In this document: piece after piece, positions 25,801 to 32,610 of the stretch
Position numbering within the stretch: position 1 is the first letter of the stretch
Layout: every line of letters starts with the position of its first letter
DNA from: Paulinella micropora
Lineage: Eukaryota; Cercozoa; Imbricatea; Euglyphida
Direction: 5' to 3'
DNA: 42,465 nt
NCBI GenBank assembly: GCA_009731375.1
Contig: BJOX01000072.1
Location: forward strand, 1,027,209-1,069,673
Notes under the pieces: generated by a model
What the model saw: the letters and a program-made list of their open reading frames with translations, nothing else
Database searches by the model: none
Told to the model about the DNA's origin: nothing
Made by a program: the position numbers and the translations under genes

Positions 25801-25935
25801 ATATCATTTTTGTTGATAGGTGCACCAAGATGTGAGAAAGAAGTGGCGGCGAAGAAGAGAAGGGCTAAAGAGACGCAGTCGGAAGCAGTAGAGCACAGGG
25901 GTCGAGGACGACCTCGGAAACAAGTCAAAACGTGA
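16825..25935 (+). CDS. Inner element Gag-Pol polyprotein (3036 aa)
   Basis: One uninterrupted ORF encodes all functions. Start: ATG 16825, or ATG 16903 (residue 27), since residues 1-26 are hydrophobic and atypical. Gag spans about 27-700. A CCCH-like zinc motif is Cys680-x14-Cys695-x3-Cys699-x3-His703, then an Arg/Ser-rich region (about 823-935) and a Gly/Gln/Pro-rich region. Protease: Asp1206 in DTMAS, with LLLGLRNL at 1278-1285. Reverse transcriptase about 1735-1960, with YIDD at 1887-1890. RNase H about 2030-2150 (Asp2040 or Asp2042, Glu2085, Asp2111). Integrase: His/Cys zinc region 2424-2463 (CPHC 2460-2463), catalytic Asp2493, Asp2554, Glu2590 (D-x35-E), and GPF at 2732-2734. A C-terminal extension ends in an AT-hook (GRGRPRK, about 3026-3032). 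Domain order is Ty3/Gypsy. Fusion of Gag and Pol in one frame means there is no frameshift control of their ratio. Confidence 0.96.
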   Translation: MWSSCVCVLCVSFVAFSHLSSLSHFDMLPRENRRRMLTASSPYSTPAYTRGGGSLVPSSLGTRFMGAGALTASSSSTTGGTPPSLHFISARLEDDLKTMWQFRLTGDSWADQLPSTKALQTVRQCINAISPGSTRNVWDTLVIGRTTVANVMVAAEMVVQIAEAVGMGTHYWTPERLDASRLMASTEGMVDLNIARLGQVQAEAWGTTAMAGDLSRDFVKRHGQPVYDLVGCWPSWDVLDQGHPRWTEVQKFAQFHSQVWARVSPTVHAMGNFIFRPKSGVGAKVLSIDDVFTPIFDAMDGFWDKAVSGTKPTWATAGSSENLVTLERLLVVDAIVYMAKAFYHFAVAWDGQAERRKLAVSSWNRKMEKNDEERRRTIERHQKDVDRLLGDQKAFALDNQKVAIPRHISELRMWLTEVRRVCRSANIYTPEDVAIVADRFFRCQSSVDNEWLMQSEVWAAFWGKLQSTRFDAMCVDSIGLMLAEKMGYHVFASKSQEVSQLQAEVKWMVNKKPVLHYMFQRIMDMVIMLTPAEAFKLTAVALFDLNNQVFIKMAKEIQTDTEVWEYLLKGTGQSTPEASPEIWNVDEDVLGKVMRRVQKTIIDEWKWSGPRSGTPTQGNQNQGGGDGAGPFEPGDEVYWGQGYSRRGPQFYGQRPQGGPGQGRQRFQRSYYNPRVHRPLCMKKAGALWLKSGAMCKSNCQNFHPEGWDDSVQKEVLRKVRYDYPVGPFHGLLNTNKYSQELKNLQDRDRKAYDQKGWTDPGEAPYLKGEWEKFRVWNPLTSDGGDAPASMGRDIPGRHGNESVDPSWNLRGSSDASSARSAASSSSSSSSSSSDRSDRGHLDNRRSRSRSRDRRSDREVTHVSGGRHYDERDEARDRRGYDRGGHVRGGYDRGRRDSRNRDRSPERSRDRSPPRRRGGRSDSRERPNSNRSPQWGGNQGSSLFPNANVYGGGAGTFPSSHMQQAGAGAYYAGPAPGQQLPVGYGQPMQQQFYQGQPQQQVVAYGGQSYIPPAPILPAPGMPMGGGQGTVGGQMPPQQQVQGMAFGITLVDMLVNVQGKALMQVRGQGSQEAIPAPDSEVGRENKSGELPVGHGGDMVTHDLRFDDRTRVVTRGVQEATDAVALEGQDGQNEQVEDLDSHRDTLCPVMNKGTDLNVELASEALDSKYFGGYEALSADGCGPGKAELPLLFTKIFIEDVQQECIVGNDTMASLNVLGKEFIELWSREPWFRHGFRPCRLRIKGVGGMTGVSGSVMLTFLLKDGKSFSHRFWVVPAFAGGLLLGLRNLRRMHARIYTDLNMVQYGGSEVAPRYEVVPYEPLRREGQCAVAHDLDVSVSPVMRADWGWTKVVSEGTEPSVTPHIQEPVTASFFHVCTVESGDSGEASVVADNSDDKIQETEYVMTTTFGWAYRDPRDVRVVNVDCRDSAKDEAVVAAIDARLEHLYAAKAELLRGTIAGMEDAGDQHVYIDVHSTTTSHVVWNVTQHKLPVKQPKPIVEAFLKSHWDDNLFFPKGVKAIKEVLKNRLSVDDFTIVIPVGTRTEMWWQDIEDHLIDDPVPIPHRGHKLVLALRLGTKEKALAYGAKLMQREMADVRKQAFSWISGIYHRTHAMQYAIIIDHVAQLAQWRGKEETRYHGTMVREDERPIPMEDVAQLSRKASHKEIEEARIAAEKAIAEKYSTWEGTMKERDALKGILENNMEVFGPLEAGSVRGYEANFGRKLGEDVVGHRRPSRMSYHEDRMAREITQELLEKDIIEARLSEVSSPVRMAPKPDGSLRMCINYYRINKILKQIETPVPDLRKGINRLKHAKVYTTLDLKSGFWQIPLNESCRYLTAFMVGMTTYVWKVLPMGLKCSPGLFQHAMTKMLGKEYDDEATVVRLGSTEDYAFCYIDDIIIYSESMEKHVEHVQDVLRRISAFGLRLNAQKCDFAQRKIQYLGYEISEGRCAIAYEKRNYVASMPMPKTRTDLHSFISLAQYYGEFIPGFAERVAVVRKFLKQGVGDDPWPEEVTRVIAELKDEIAKDPRQGGRVLMLPDWKEQFVLDTDASSYAVGAVLQQMDKSIGQLRPVMFISRQLIPAEKEYCTRQREALAIVWAFQRLREYLWGTPNILVRTDHHNLLWLMSGDHTGRLARWQLELAEYDFTIHYIKGKRNVVPDFCSRYEDKSGQKDKAVDDLQRRNTVKEVRMAQFEFRTPGAVFAIMGHDVDLHDWEEQGAEDTKLPSGLWYHPFTHNNNQRDTRSEEVSALEAVEVAARDKCACCYSPIAREACEDILWAEARTADRKEGEDVMEGRQGAFNAVLLPKGPMCLNLEDEEKVKEEHLFQLPEAHPEKVRFQLETDTAVRLASVETFRTFTKESTEYKELREHLLNPQARPEDIDIRKLKRCLVLKDGLLWYMGKDGVYTNEEDRWLLWVPQELRTSLLIAAHHCPMQSHPGVERMTWSLRRRFWWNNLGERVKEFVKGCPHCQMAKLPYRPKMGLKGEYDITLDIFDTLHIDHVGPFPEAGTEKFKYLLTVIDRTSNYVITVPVTDVTAEVTAAALIDQVFGRIGIPRRIISDRGTSFANEVSQRIAKFFGFDWQYVTAFNPMANGKIERVHRTLKAALKTYCKNSQLNWVYVVPMFTFAVNNLASASLGGHARGVSPHQVVYGRALNTPTELLFPPDKWEPCELLGVRLRAIAEARSAIEKCRETLREVQREQEMGKYSHVEYKEGDTVLLYVPTVPKGVSIKFYNKWHGPFKIVRQTGAYNYKIAPTGARGREQIVHVRRLAKFSPYLLEDENEEQALRRIAPAFRQPPALLTRKEREEALRKQQKEEKAEARNAGQQDRSASDVKVDVKDGREIPKSSEMSDRKGTVWKKPWIAGKEVAKIDWQVDKFYLCRPHEDTVMDKDFDYFFLMQVTYVQPRTRVRAALGLAPTMHFWRSKSVIDMTRERIFAPVFRDGKDLEQWDASIEKDDEDFTPWTVQMMPRVVLDMPFELTEERRIPLCIWDEVQSAGISFLLIGAPRCEKEVAAKKRRAKETQSEAVEHRGRGRPRKQVKT

Positions 25936-26229
25936 AGCTACGAAGTCTGATGTCGCTTACGGATCATTGGCTACTTTGATTTTTCTACGGGAAAGGGGAG
26001 ATCAAGACGGGGCATTTCTTTTAATGCCTGAGGTGAAAGAGCTAGGCTCGGGGGCACGAGTTCTCATGGGAGACTCACACTGGACGTGGACTAATTATTT
26101 TTACTTATTCGACAGCCGGGATGCTTCATATCATGTATCGGTCGGTCGAGGGCGCCTTCGAATGAGGAGTCAGTCTTTGGCGTGGGGGTCGACCGCTTAC
26201 ATCGGCTTCCCCCAAGGGGGCAAAGGGAT
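25936..26229 (+). other. Inner element 3' untranslated region and polypurine tract
   Basis: About 280 bases after TGA show no conserved domain (one 106-codon ORF, 25967-26287, runs into the LTR and is not credible). The purine run AAGGGGGCAAAGGGA at 26214-26228 abuts the 3' LTR and is the polypurine tract. Confidence 0.8.
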
Positions 26230-26356
26230 TGTCGGCCGGCCCGTACATTACATAGTGGCATCAAGTGTTGTCCGGCTTGTTACTTGACTCTTATGCTTGG
26301 TCTGCCCCTCTACAGTTGAGGTACGACTAAGTGTCAGAGTAGCTGTTCCGGTTACA
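26230..26356 (+). repeat. 3' LTR of inner element (127 bp)
   Basis: Near-identical to 16406-16535. It is followed by CTTC (26357-26360), the second copy of the target-site duplication. Confidence 0.97.
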
Positions 26357-26460
26357 CTTCCCTGTTCTCAGAAGTATTTTGAGATCAAATGACAGCCGTG
26401 TGTGTATTCATTTGAATGCCGGTTGGTAATTTCCTCACAGGAGGGTAGTCAAGACTTACA
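26357..26460 (+). repeat. 3' LTR of outer element, second part
   Basis: Resumes the outer LTR exactly where it was split (CTTCCCTGTTCTC...), matches 4566-4669, and ends GACTTACA. It is followed by AGTA, the candidate outer target-site duplication. Confidence 0.95.
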
Positions 26461-26464
26461 AGTA

Positions 26465-26885
26465 ACTGATTGCGGTACGGAGGCTTGGCGGAACCTCCCG
26501 CAAGCATGCCAATAGCATCTGAACTTGACTCGGCGAAGCGGCCGGGCTCTGCCGGCTGAGACGTCACGGAGCTCATCCGGAGCTCCCATTTGATGGAGAC
26601 GGGATGACTTTTTTGCGCAAGAAATGTTTCAATAGAATACTTGTCACTCGTAGAGTGAGCTTAGTGGGAAGCAGAAGAGCCTCGGATATGGAATAGGTAT
26701 TGTATCAACTTCATACCTCAGACTCATGTTGGCCTGGGCCGCAGTGGATTTTAGAAATATCATCTAACTTATTATTAATATCAAATATTAATAAGTAACC
26801 ATCTTAATAGTGGCCCAAAAGCGACCGTAGGCTGTGCCTGCTTCAGTGTGTGGGCTTAATGTGACTCGGATATTATCAACTCATG
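26465..26885. other. Unannotated spacer
   Basis: Complex sequence without a convincing ORF or RNA gene. A small A/T-rich inverted repeat (CTTATTATTAATA ... TATTAATAAG) lies near 26768-26795. Confidence 0.5.
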
Positions 26886-26936
26886 AGATAGGTAGATAGA
26901 TAGATAGATAGGTAGATAGGTAGGTGATTAGATAGG

Positions 26937-26987
<51 letters not shown>

Positions 26988-26992
26988 GCAGG
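26886..26992. repeat. (TAGA)n/(TAGG)n microsatellite
   Basis: Tetranucleotide TAGA with scattered TAGG units. It is the same family as the arrays at 28330-28420, 28632-28685, 29283-30293 and 33464-33524. Confidence 0.95.
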
Positions 26993-27182
26993 CAGGACAG
27001 TATTAATATTAATACTAGAAGATATCAATACTAATAAAATAGAATTATGTTTTCTTTTTTAATAAATGAATAAGAGTCCGCATATTATTGAGAAACAATA
27101 TTCATAATAACATTGATGAAAAACCATGAGCGTAAGTTATGGATATGTGAACACATGTGATATTCACATCATGTTTCATGGT

Positions 27183-27183
<1 letters not shown>

Positions 27184-27228
<45 letters not shown>

Positions 27229-27392
27229 NNNNNNNNNNNNNNNNNNNNNNNNNNNNNNNNNNNNNNNNNNNNNNNNNNNNNNNNNNNNNNNNNNNNNNNN
27301 NNNNNNNNNNNNNNNNNNNNNNNNNNNNNNNNNNNNNNNNNNNNNNNNNNNNNNNNNNNNNNNNNNNNNNNNNNNNNNNNNNNNNNNNNNNN
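27184..27392. other. Poly-T tract followed by an assembly gap
   Basis: 41 consecutive T (27184-27224), AAAA, then 164 N (27229-27392). The gap probably reflects failure to assemble or polish through the homopolymer, so sequences left and right need not be exactly this far apart. Confidence 0.97.
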
Positions 27393-27542
27393 GGGACATC
27401 ATGAATGCACACAGTAACACGTTTGCAAACCCCAGATCGAAAGTTTCGTTGCTGTCAACGCGCCAGGTCGCAGCTTGTTGAATCATTTTAGATATGACGA
27501 AACACTGACCTGACCAAACTGAGGACCTGGTCGCCATAGATA

Positions 27543-27831
27543 ATGCATACACACACAAACACACACAAATACATACATATATACATACGTACGCACATAC
27601 CTACGTATATACGTACGTACGTACGTACGTACATACATACATACATACATACATACATACATACATACATACGTACACGTACGTACGTACGCGTACATAC
27701 ATACATACATACATACATGCATAAATACATACATACATACATACATACATACATGCATGCATGCATGCACATGCATGCATGCATACATGCATACATACAT
27801 ACATACGTACGTACGTACATACATACATACA

Positions 27832-27879
<48 letters not shown>

Positions 27880-27959
27880 CACATACATACATACATAAAT
27901 ACATACATACATACATACATACATACATACATACATACATGCATACATATATACATACA

Positions 27960-27993
<34 letters not shown>

Positions 27994-28045
27994 CCATATG
28001 CATGCATACATATATACATACATACATACATACATACATACAGTA
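27543..28045. repeat. (ATAC)n/(ATGC)n/(GTAC)n tetranucleotide array
   Basis: About 500 bases of ATAC units with GTAC, ATGC and TA variants. ORFs here read as His-Thr-Tyr-Ile or Met-Tyr-Val-Cys periodic peptides, the signature of a tetranucleotide repeat read in three frames, and are not genes. Confidence 0.96.
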
Positions 28046-28083
28046 CAAACAAACATGCAGACAGACAGAGATGGGTGTGTATA

Positions 28084-28112
28084 TGGAGAGTGAGGAAAGA
28101 AGAGAGAGATAG

Positions 28113-28160
<48 letters not shown>

Positions 28161-28250
28161 GGAGAGACCAGCGCGGGGGGTCCCACGACTGCCAGCACTG
28201 CACCAGCAGTACCTAAAGAAAGAAAAGAAAAGAAAGAAAGAAAGAAAGAA

Positions 28251-28288
<38 letters not shown>

Positions 28289-28352
28289 TAGATAGATAGA
28301 TGATGGATGGATGATGGATGGATGATGGATGGATGGATAGATGGATGGATGA

Positions 28353-28419
<67 letters not shown>

Positions 28420-28420
28420 C
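28084..28420. repeat. (GA)n, (GAAA)n, (GATG)n and (GATA)n microsatellites
   Basis: GA to about 28160, a short unique piece (28165-28215), GAAA/GA to 28290, then GATG grading into pure GATA to 28420. Confidence 0.95.
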
Positions 28421-28427
28421 CCCCGAC

Positions 28428-28498
28428 GGCGGCGCCAATAGTGCCACCCACAGCGGAGCATGCGGTGACATAGGTGACGTACAGCTACCACGTGCAGA
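28428..28498. repeat. GCGGCGCC module, copy A
   Basis: GGCGGCGCCAATAGTGCC, then CCACAGCGGAGCATGCGGTG and GACGTACAGCTACCACGTGC, bounded by GATA-family microsatellite on the left and AGATAAATAGG on the right. Homologous to 28931-28972, 29227-29285 and 29428-29494. Confidence 0.8.
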
Positions 28499-28685
28499 TA
28501 AATAGGTAGATATGTTTGGTCTATCAGCTCTGCATATCCGAAGACATAGGCATCCATTCCACCCTGCCGCCAATCGGCGACTGGGTAGCGGGCTGGGAAA
28601 GAGCACTAAGCTAAGAATTTATGCAGTCTGATAAATAGGTAGATAGGTAGGTAGGTAGGTAGGTAGGTAGGTAGGTAGGCAGATA
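28499..28685. other. Short unique segment and (GTAG)n microsatellite
   Basis: About 130 bases of complex sequence with no gene seen, then GTAG repeats from about 28632 to 28680 up to the MITE. Confidence 0.6.
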
Positions 28686-28899
28686 GAGAAATTCCTATTT
28701 CTTAAGTACAACGAACAATGACTTCAAGCGCTTCGATCTCAGTCAATATTTGCATCTACAACCTGTGTTGTTGCTCATTAGAAGGCTCTTGATGAGAGCT
28801 TTCAAATGAGCCGCTACACAAGCCCCTCGAGATCAAATCCAGCTGAGAACGAAGAGTTTGAAATCATGGCTCATTGTGGTTCAGGACAAGGAAGTTCTC
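28686..28899 (-). mobile_element. MITE-like non-autonomous element, copy 2
   Basis: Inverse copy of 3163-3389. Ends are GAGAAATTCCT and the complement of GAGAACTTCCT, flanked by TA on both sides (28684-28685 and 28900-28901). That is consistent with a Tc1/mariner-type TA duplication. It lies inside a TAGG/TAGA array, which supplies TA targets. Confidence 0.7.
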
Positions 28900-28930
28900 T
28901 AGGTAGGTAGGTAGATAGATGGATAGATAA

Positions 28931-28970
28931 GTGGCGCCAATGGTGCCACCCACCGCCGAGCATGCGGTGA

Positions 28971-28972
<2 letters not shown>
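28931..28972. repeat. GCGGCGCC module, copy B (short)
   Basis: GTGGCGCCAATGGTGCC ... GCATGCGGTGACG, truncated on the right where a (CT)n tract begins. Confidence 0.8.
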
Positions 28973-29026
<54 letters not shown>

Positions 29027-29040
29027 AGCTCTATGTGGGC

Positions 29041-29093
<53 letters not shown>

Positions 29094-29163
29094 GTGTGTG
29101 AGCGAGTGAGTGAATGTGAGTGTGAGAGTGTGTGTGTGTGCGTGTGTGTGTGTGTGTGTGTGT
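28973..29163. repeat. (CT)n, (GA)n and (GT)n dinucleotide tracts
   Basis: CT to 29024, an 18-base unique spacer with CTCTATGTGGGC, GA to 29090, then GT-rich to 29163. The CT and GA tracts face each other and could pair as an imperfect hairpin. Confidence 0.95.
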
Positions 29164-29226
29164 ATACAGATAGATAGGTATGTAGGTAGGTAGGTAGGGT
29201 AGGTTGGTAGATGAATGGATAGATAA

Positions 29227-29285
29227 GCGGCGCCAATGGTGCCACCCACCGCCGAGCATGCGGTGACATAGCCTACGAAGAGCTA
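29227..29285. repeat. GCGGCGCC module, copy C
   Basis: GCGGCGCCAATGGTGCC ... GCATGCGGTGACATAGCC, followed by AGAGCTAGATAGG. Nearly identical to copy B over their shared length. Confidence 0.8.
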
Positions 29286-29427
29286 GATAGGTAGGTTGGT
29301 AGGTAGGTAGGTAGGTAGGTAGGTAGGTAGGTAGATAGGTAGGTAGGTAGGTAGGTAGGTAGGTAGGTAGGTAGGTAGATAGGTAGATAGATAGGTAGGT
29401 AGGTAGGTAGGATGGATGGATAGATAA
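29286..29427. repeat. (TAGG)n microsatellite
   Basis: TAGG units with occasional TAGA, between module copies C and D. Confidence 0.95.
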
Positions 29428-29494
29428 GCGGCGCCAATGGTGCCATTACAGCGGAGCATGCTGTGACGTAGCCTACGTACAGCTAACGCGTACA
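29428..29494. repeat. GCGGCGCC module, copy D
   Basis: GCGGCGCCAATGGTGCCATT ... GTGACGTAGCCTACGTACAG, followed by GATAGATAGG. With copy A it preserves the longest form, about 67-70 bp. Confidence 0.8.
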
Positions 29495-29652
29495 GATAGA
29501 TAGGAAGATAGATGGATGGATGGATGGATGGGTGGATGGATGGATGGATGGATGGATAGACAGAAAGATAGATAGATAGATAGATAGATATAGATATAGA
29601 TATAGATGGATGGATGGATGGATGGATGGGTAGGTGGATGGGTGGATGGATG

Positions 29653-29689
<37 letters not shown>

Positions 29690-29727
29690 GCAGATGATGG
29701 ATGGATGGATGGATGGATAGATAGATG

Positions 29728-29766
<39 letters not shown>

Positions 29767-29819
29767 GGACAGATGGATGGATAGATAGATAGATAGCTGG
29801 ATGGATGGATGGATGGATG

Positions 29820-29851
<32 letters not shown>

Positions 29852-29902
29852 CATGGATGGATGGATAGATATATAGATGGATAGATGGATAGACAGACAG
29901 AC

Positions 29903-29937
<35 letters not shown>

Positions 29938-29981
29938 GAGAGAGACAGAGAGAGAAGATAGATAGATAGATAAATAGATAA

Positions 29982-30037
<56 letters not shown>

Positions 30038-30109
30038 ATAGATAGAGAGAGGGAGAGAGAGAGAGAGAGGGAGGGAGGGAGGGAGAGAGAGAGAGAGAGA
30101 TAGAGAGAG

Positions 30110-30144
<35 letters not shown>

Positions 30145-30174
30145 GATAGATAGATAGGTAGATAGGTAGATAGG

Positions 30175-30209
<35 letters not shown>

Positions 30210-30245
30210 GTAGGTAGATAGGTAGATAGGTAGGTAGGTAGGTAC

Positions 30246-30288
<43 letters not shown>

Positions 30289-30293
30289 TAGAG
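29495..30293. repeat. (GATA)n/(GATG)n/(GAGA)n array of about 800 bp
   Basis: A long compound tetranucleotide array. Minus-strand ORFs of up to 431 codons read as Ile-Tyr-Leu-Ser or Ile-His-Pro-Ser periodic peptides and are repeat artefacts. Confidence 0.97.
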
Positions 30294-30429
30294 AACCTCT
30301 TTCCAAGGAAAGGGACCGCCGCCAAAAGGGTCGCGCCCACCCCCGTTACCATAACCTAGGCCGCAAACACATCCCTCTTTTTTTTGCCCCTCAATTTGTT
30401 GTTTTACAAAGGTATATGGAGAGAGAGCA
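30294..30429. other. Short unique segment
   Basis: Complex sequence between microsatellites, with no feature recognised. Confidence 0.5.
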
Positions 30430-30430
30430 A

Positions 30431-30491
<61 letters not shown>

Positions 30492-30502
30492 CGAGAAAGA
30501 GA

Positions 30503-30542
<40 letters not shown>

Positions 30543-30660
30543 CAGACAGAGAGACAGACAGACCAGGGCCCAGATCAATCACTTCGATCGTTTCCGACTC
30601 CACATCATAGACGCCCATCTTCGTAGGATAGGCGGACCTTCGAGATACACACACATAAAT

Positions 30661-30698
<38 letters not shown>

Positions 30699-30870
30699 AG
30701 TTGGTTGGTTGGTTGGTTGGTCAGTTGGTTGGTTGGTTGGTTGGTTGGTTGGTTGATTGGTTGGTTGGTGGTCGTCGGTCGGTCGGTCGGTTGGTTGGTT
30801 GGTTGGTTGGTTGTTTGGTTGGTTGGTTGGTTGGTAGGTTGGTTGGTTGGTTGGTTGGTTGGTGAGTGAG
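30430..30870. repeat. (GT)n, (GA)n, (CA)n and (GGTT)n microsatellites
   Basis: GT/GA to about 30562, a unique spacer 30563-30660, CA at 30662-30693, then GGTT with GGTC variants to 30865. The GGTT tract yields Asn-Gln-Pro-Thr peptides on the minus strand. Confidence 0.95.
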
Positions 30871-31714
30871 TGAGTAACAGACAGACTATGAAAGATTGAG
30901 GTTTGTTTCTTTCGTTCGCGAATGTATGAAAAATTAGTGCAATTCTGCCAATTGTGCATAATGGTAGAGAATAGAGGGGGGAGCAGTGAGAATTCGGTTT
31001 TCTCCCAGACAGACAACAGAGAACTCCATGAACACCAAGGCATTTTCTAAAAGAGGAATAGAAAAGAAAGTATGAAACAGGGGAGAAGAAAAAGGATACT
31101 ATAAGGACAGGCACAAAGAGGAAAATGAACAACAAGAAGAAAACAAACAGAAATTTCCTGGACGACATCTGAACGAGGAGACATCCCCAACTTATAGAAA
31201 GTAGGACAAGGGTCTGATTTCTACATGCCTGCAAAATGCAAGGAGCCAGGATTTTCTTCCCCAAATAAAGCAGACCATTATTGGAAAAATGCAAACCAAA
31301 CAATAATAGCATGGAGAAAATCAAAAACCACGATAGGTGACACAGTGCAATTGGGTGCAACAGTGGACATCAGTGGATAATAACGGAAGGCCTGATTATG
31401 CTGTTTACCGCTTCTACGACATTCAATGCCTATTCCCTCATTCGGAACACCATCCCTCCCCTCCTCCAACTAGTTGTTTTCTTGTGTTTCCAAGTGTTCT
31501 GTATGTCGTTTGTGTCGTTTTTTTATGTCTTTGGTCTTCCGGAGTCGCAAGATGGGGAGGCAAGGAGGAATGGGCGGCAAAAAGAAGAAGAACAAAGTGT
31601 TTGACATCGATATCGAGCTTATGCAACGGCAGGTGCGACCAACCACAACCACCAACAGCAACAAGAACGCCACCACCAACACCAAAAACAACCATGACAA
31701 CAGCAGCAGCCAGA
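30871..31714. other. Unannotated complex sequence
   Basis: ORFs up to 130 codons on either strand show no recognisable domain, and those reaching into the AAC or GGTT tracts are inflated by repeat. No RNA gene or internal repeat seen. Confidence 0.45.
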
Positions 31715-31800
31715 ACAACAAGACCATAACACTAACAACAACAACAGCAACAACAACAACAACAAAAACAACAACAACAACAAGACTAACAACTTCGGAA
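31715..31800. repeat. (AAC)n microsatellite
   Basis: AAC repeats with AGC and ACC interruptions immediately before SINE-like copy 1. Confidence 0.9.
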
Positions 31801-31807
31801 CAACAAC

Positions 31808-31985
31808 ATGCTCTTCTGCTCCTTTTCCCTCTTTCTTTATTTCTTGTCTTTGAGCTCTAGAGTCCTATAGTACAGTGAGACATGTTCTGGCCGGGGATGA
31901 TTAGACATCTACTTGTCTTTAAGTGGGTTTAAGGCCGTTATCCATGCACCATCATGCCACTGGTTTAATTACTGTAATTAAATTT

Positions 31986-31987
<2 letters not shown>
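31808..31987 (+). repeat. SINE-like repeat, copy 1, with (AAC)n tail
   Basis: Begins ATGCTCTTCTGCTCC and ends TAAATTTACAACAACAAC. It aligns over about 180 bases with 32134-32324 (about 80 percent by eye). A unit ending in a short tandem tail, repeated nearby, fits a short retroposon. No clear pol III boxes were identified. Confidence 0.5.
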
Positions 31988-32018
<31 letters not shown>

Positions 32019-32070
32019 ACAACGACCACGACGACGACGACGACAAGAACGACAAGAACAACAACAACTG
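31988..32070. repeat. (AAC)n/(GAC)n tail tract
   Basis: AAC repeats with GACGACGACGAC interruption following SINE-like copy 1. Confidence 0.9.
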
Positions 32071-32133
32071 CGTGTCTGCTCTCTTCACTGTATTTCCTCT
32101 TCTCCCTCCTTTATTGTTGTTTTACTACAGTGC

Positions 32134-32324
32134 ATGCTCTTCTGCTCCTCTTTCCTCTTTCTTTATTTCTTGTTTCTGAGCTCTGGAGTCCTACAGGGAT
32201 CATGCTCTGGCGTCCCGAGTCGGCTGGGGATGATTAGACATTTATTACGTGTCTTAAAGTGGCGCTCGAAGGCCGTTAGCCATACACCATCGTGCCATTG
32301 ATTTAGTTACCTTATTTAAATTTA
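32134..32324 (+). repeat. SINE-like repeat, copy 2, with (AAC)n tail
   Basis: Second copy of the unit at 31808-31987, same orientation, ending TTTAAATTTAACAACAAC with AAC repeats to about 32400. It carries a 10-15 base insertion relative to copy 1 (near CGTCCCGAGTCGGC). Confidence 0.5.
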
Positions 32325-32610
32325 ACAACAACAAGAACACAACAACAAACAACAACAAAACAACAGTGTAACACCAAGAACAACAACAACAAGCAACAAA
32401 CATCTAACTGTATGTTTCAGCGTTGAAAATTTTGCGGGTCTGACTTTTTTGATAGTTTCGCATGGAGATGGGAGGTCCGGCAACTAAGGCGGGTAGCGAC
32501 TTCGAAGATTTCGATGAGGTAGGACAAAATGTCTCTTGGCTGTCTGTCTGTTCGATGATTTATTTTCTTGGCATACATACATAGTAAGGAAAAGTGAAGG
32601 ATTTTTTTCT

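Larger units (their letters stand above)
16406..26356 (+). mobile_element. Inner, young Ty3/Gypsy-order LTR retrotransposon
   Basis: The element spans 9951 bp with LTRs of 130 and 127 bp that differ by one 3-base indel and one substitution, so insertion is recent. LTRs begin TGTCGG and end TTACA. The 4-bp repeat CTTC (16402-16405 and 26357-26360) is a target-site duplication, confirmed by the uninterrupted outer 5' LTR, which reads ACCTTCCCTG with a single CTTC at the same site. A leader, one 3036-codon Gag-Pol ORF, a 3' untranslated region and a polypurine tract are all present. The element looks structurally complete and potentially autonomous, with a doubt over the protease motif. Confidence 0.97.
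3985..26464 (+). mobile_element. Outer LTR retrotransposon (Ty3/Gypsy order), degraded, interrupted by a nested element
   Basis: A 5' LTR (3989-4669) and a 3' LTR (15797-16405 continued at 26361-26460) enclose about 11 kb of internal DNA with gag-like, unknown, protease-trace, reverse transcriptase, RNase H and integrase segments in that order. The integrase-last order identifies the Ty3/Gypsy lineage. AGTA at 3985-3988 and 26461-26464 is a candidate 4-bp target-site duplication. Coding regions are split by stops and frame changes, and the two LTRs differ by many substitutions and indels, so the insertion is old and inactive. The inner element (16406-26356) lies in its 3' LTR. Confidence 0.9.

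Noticed and set aside
27483-28606. Long minus-strand ORFs of 322 and 372 codons rich in Tyr, Val, Cys and Met
   Set aside because: They are tetranucleotide (ATAC/GATA) repeats read in three frames, giving 4-residue periodic peptides. All frames are open because the unit contains no stop.
27543-30293. Repeat-spacer pattern as a possible CRISPR array
   Set aside because: Eukaryotic context, units of 2-4 bases, no conserved 25-40 bp repeats with unique spacers; the four GC-rich modules are irregularly spaced.
29283-30578. 431-codon Ile-Tyr-Leu-Ser repeat ORF
   Set aside because: Artefact of a GATA/GATG array. There is no non-repeat protein segment beyond the flanks.
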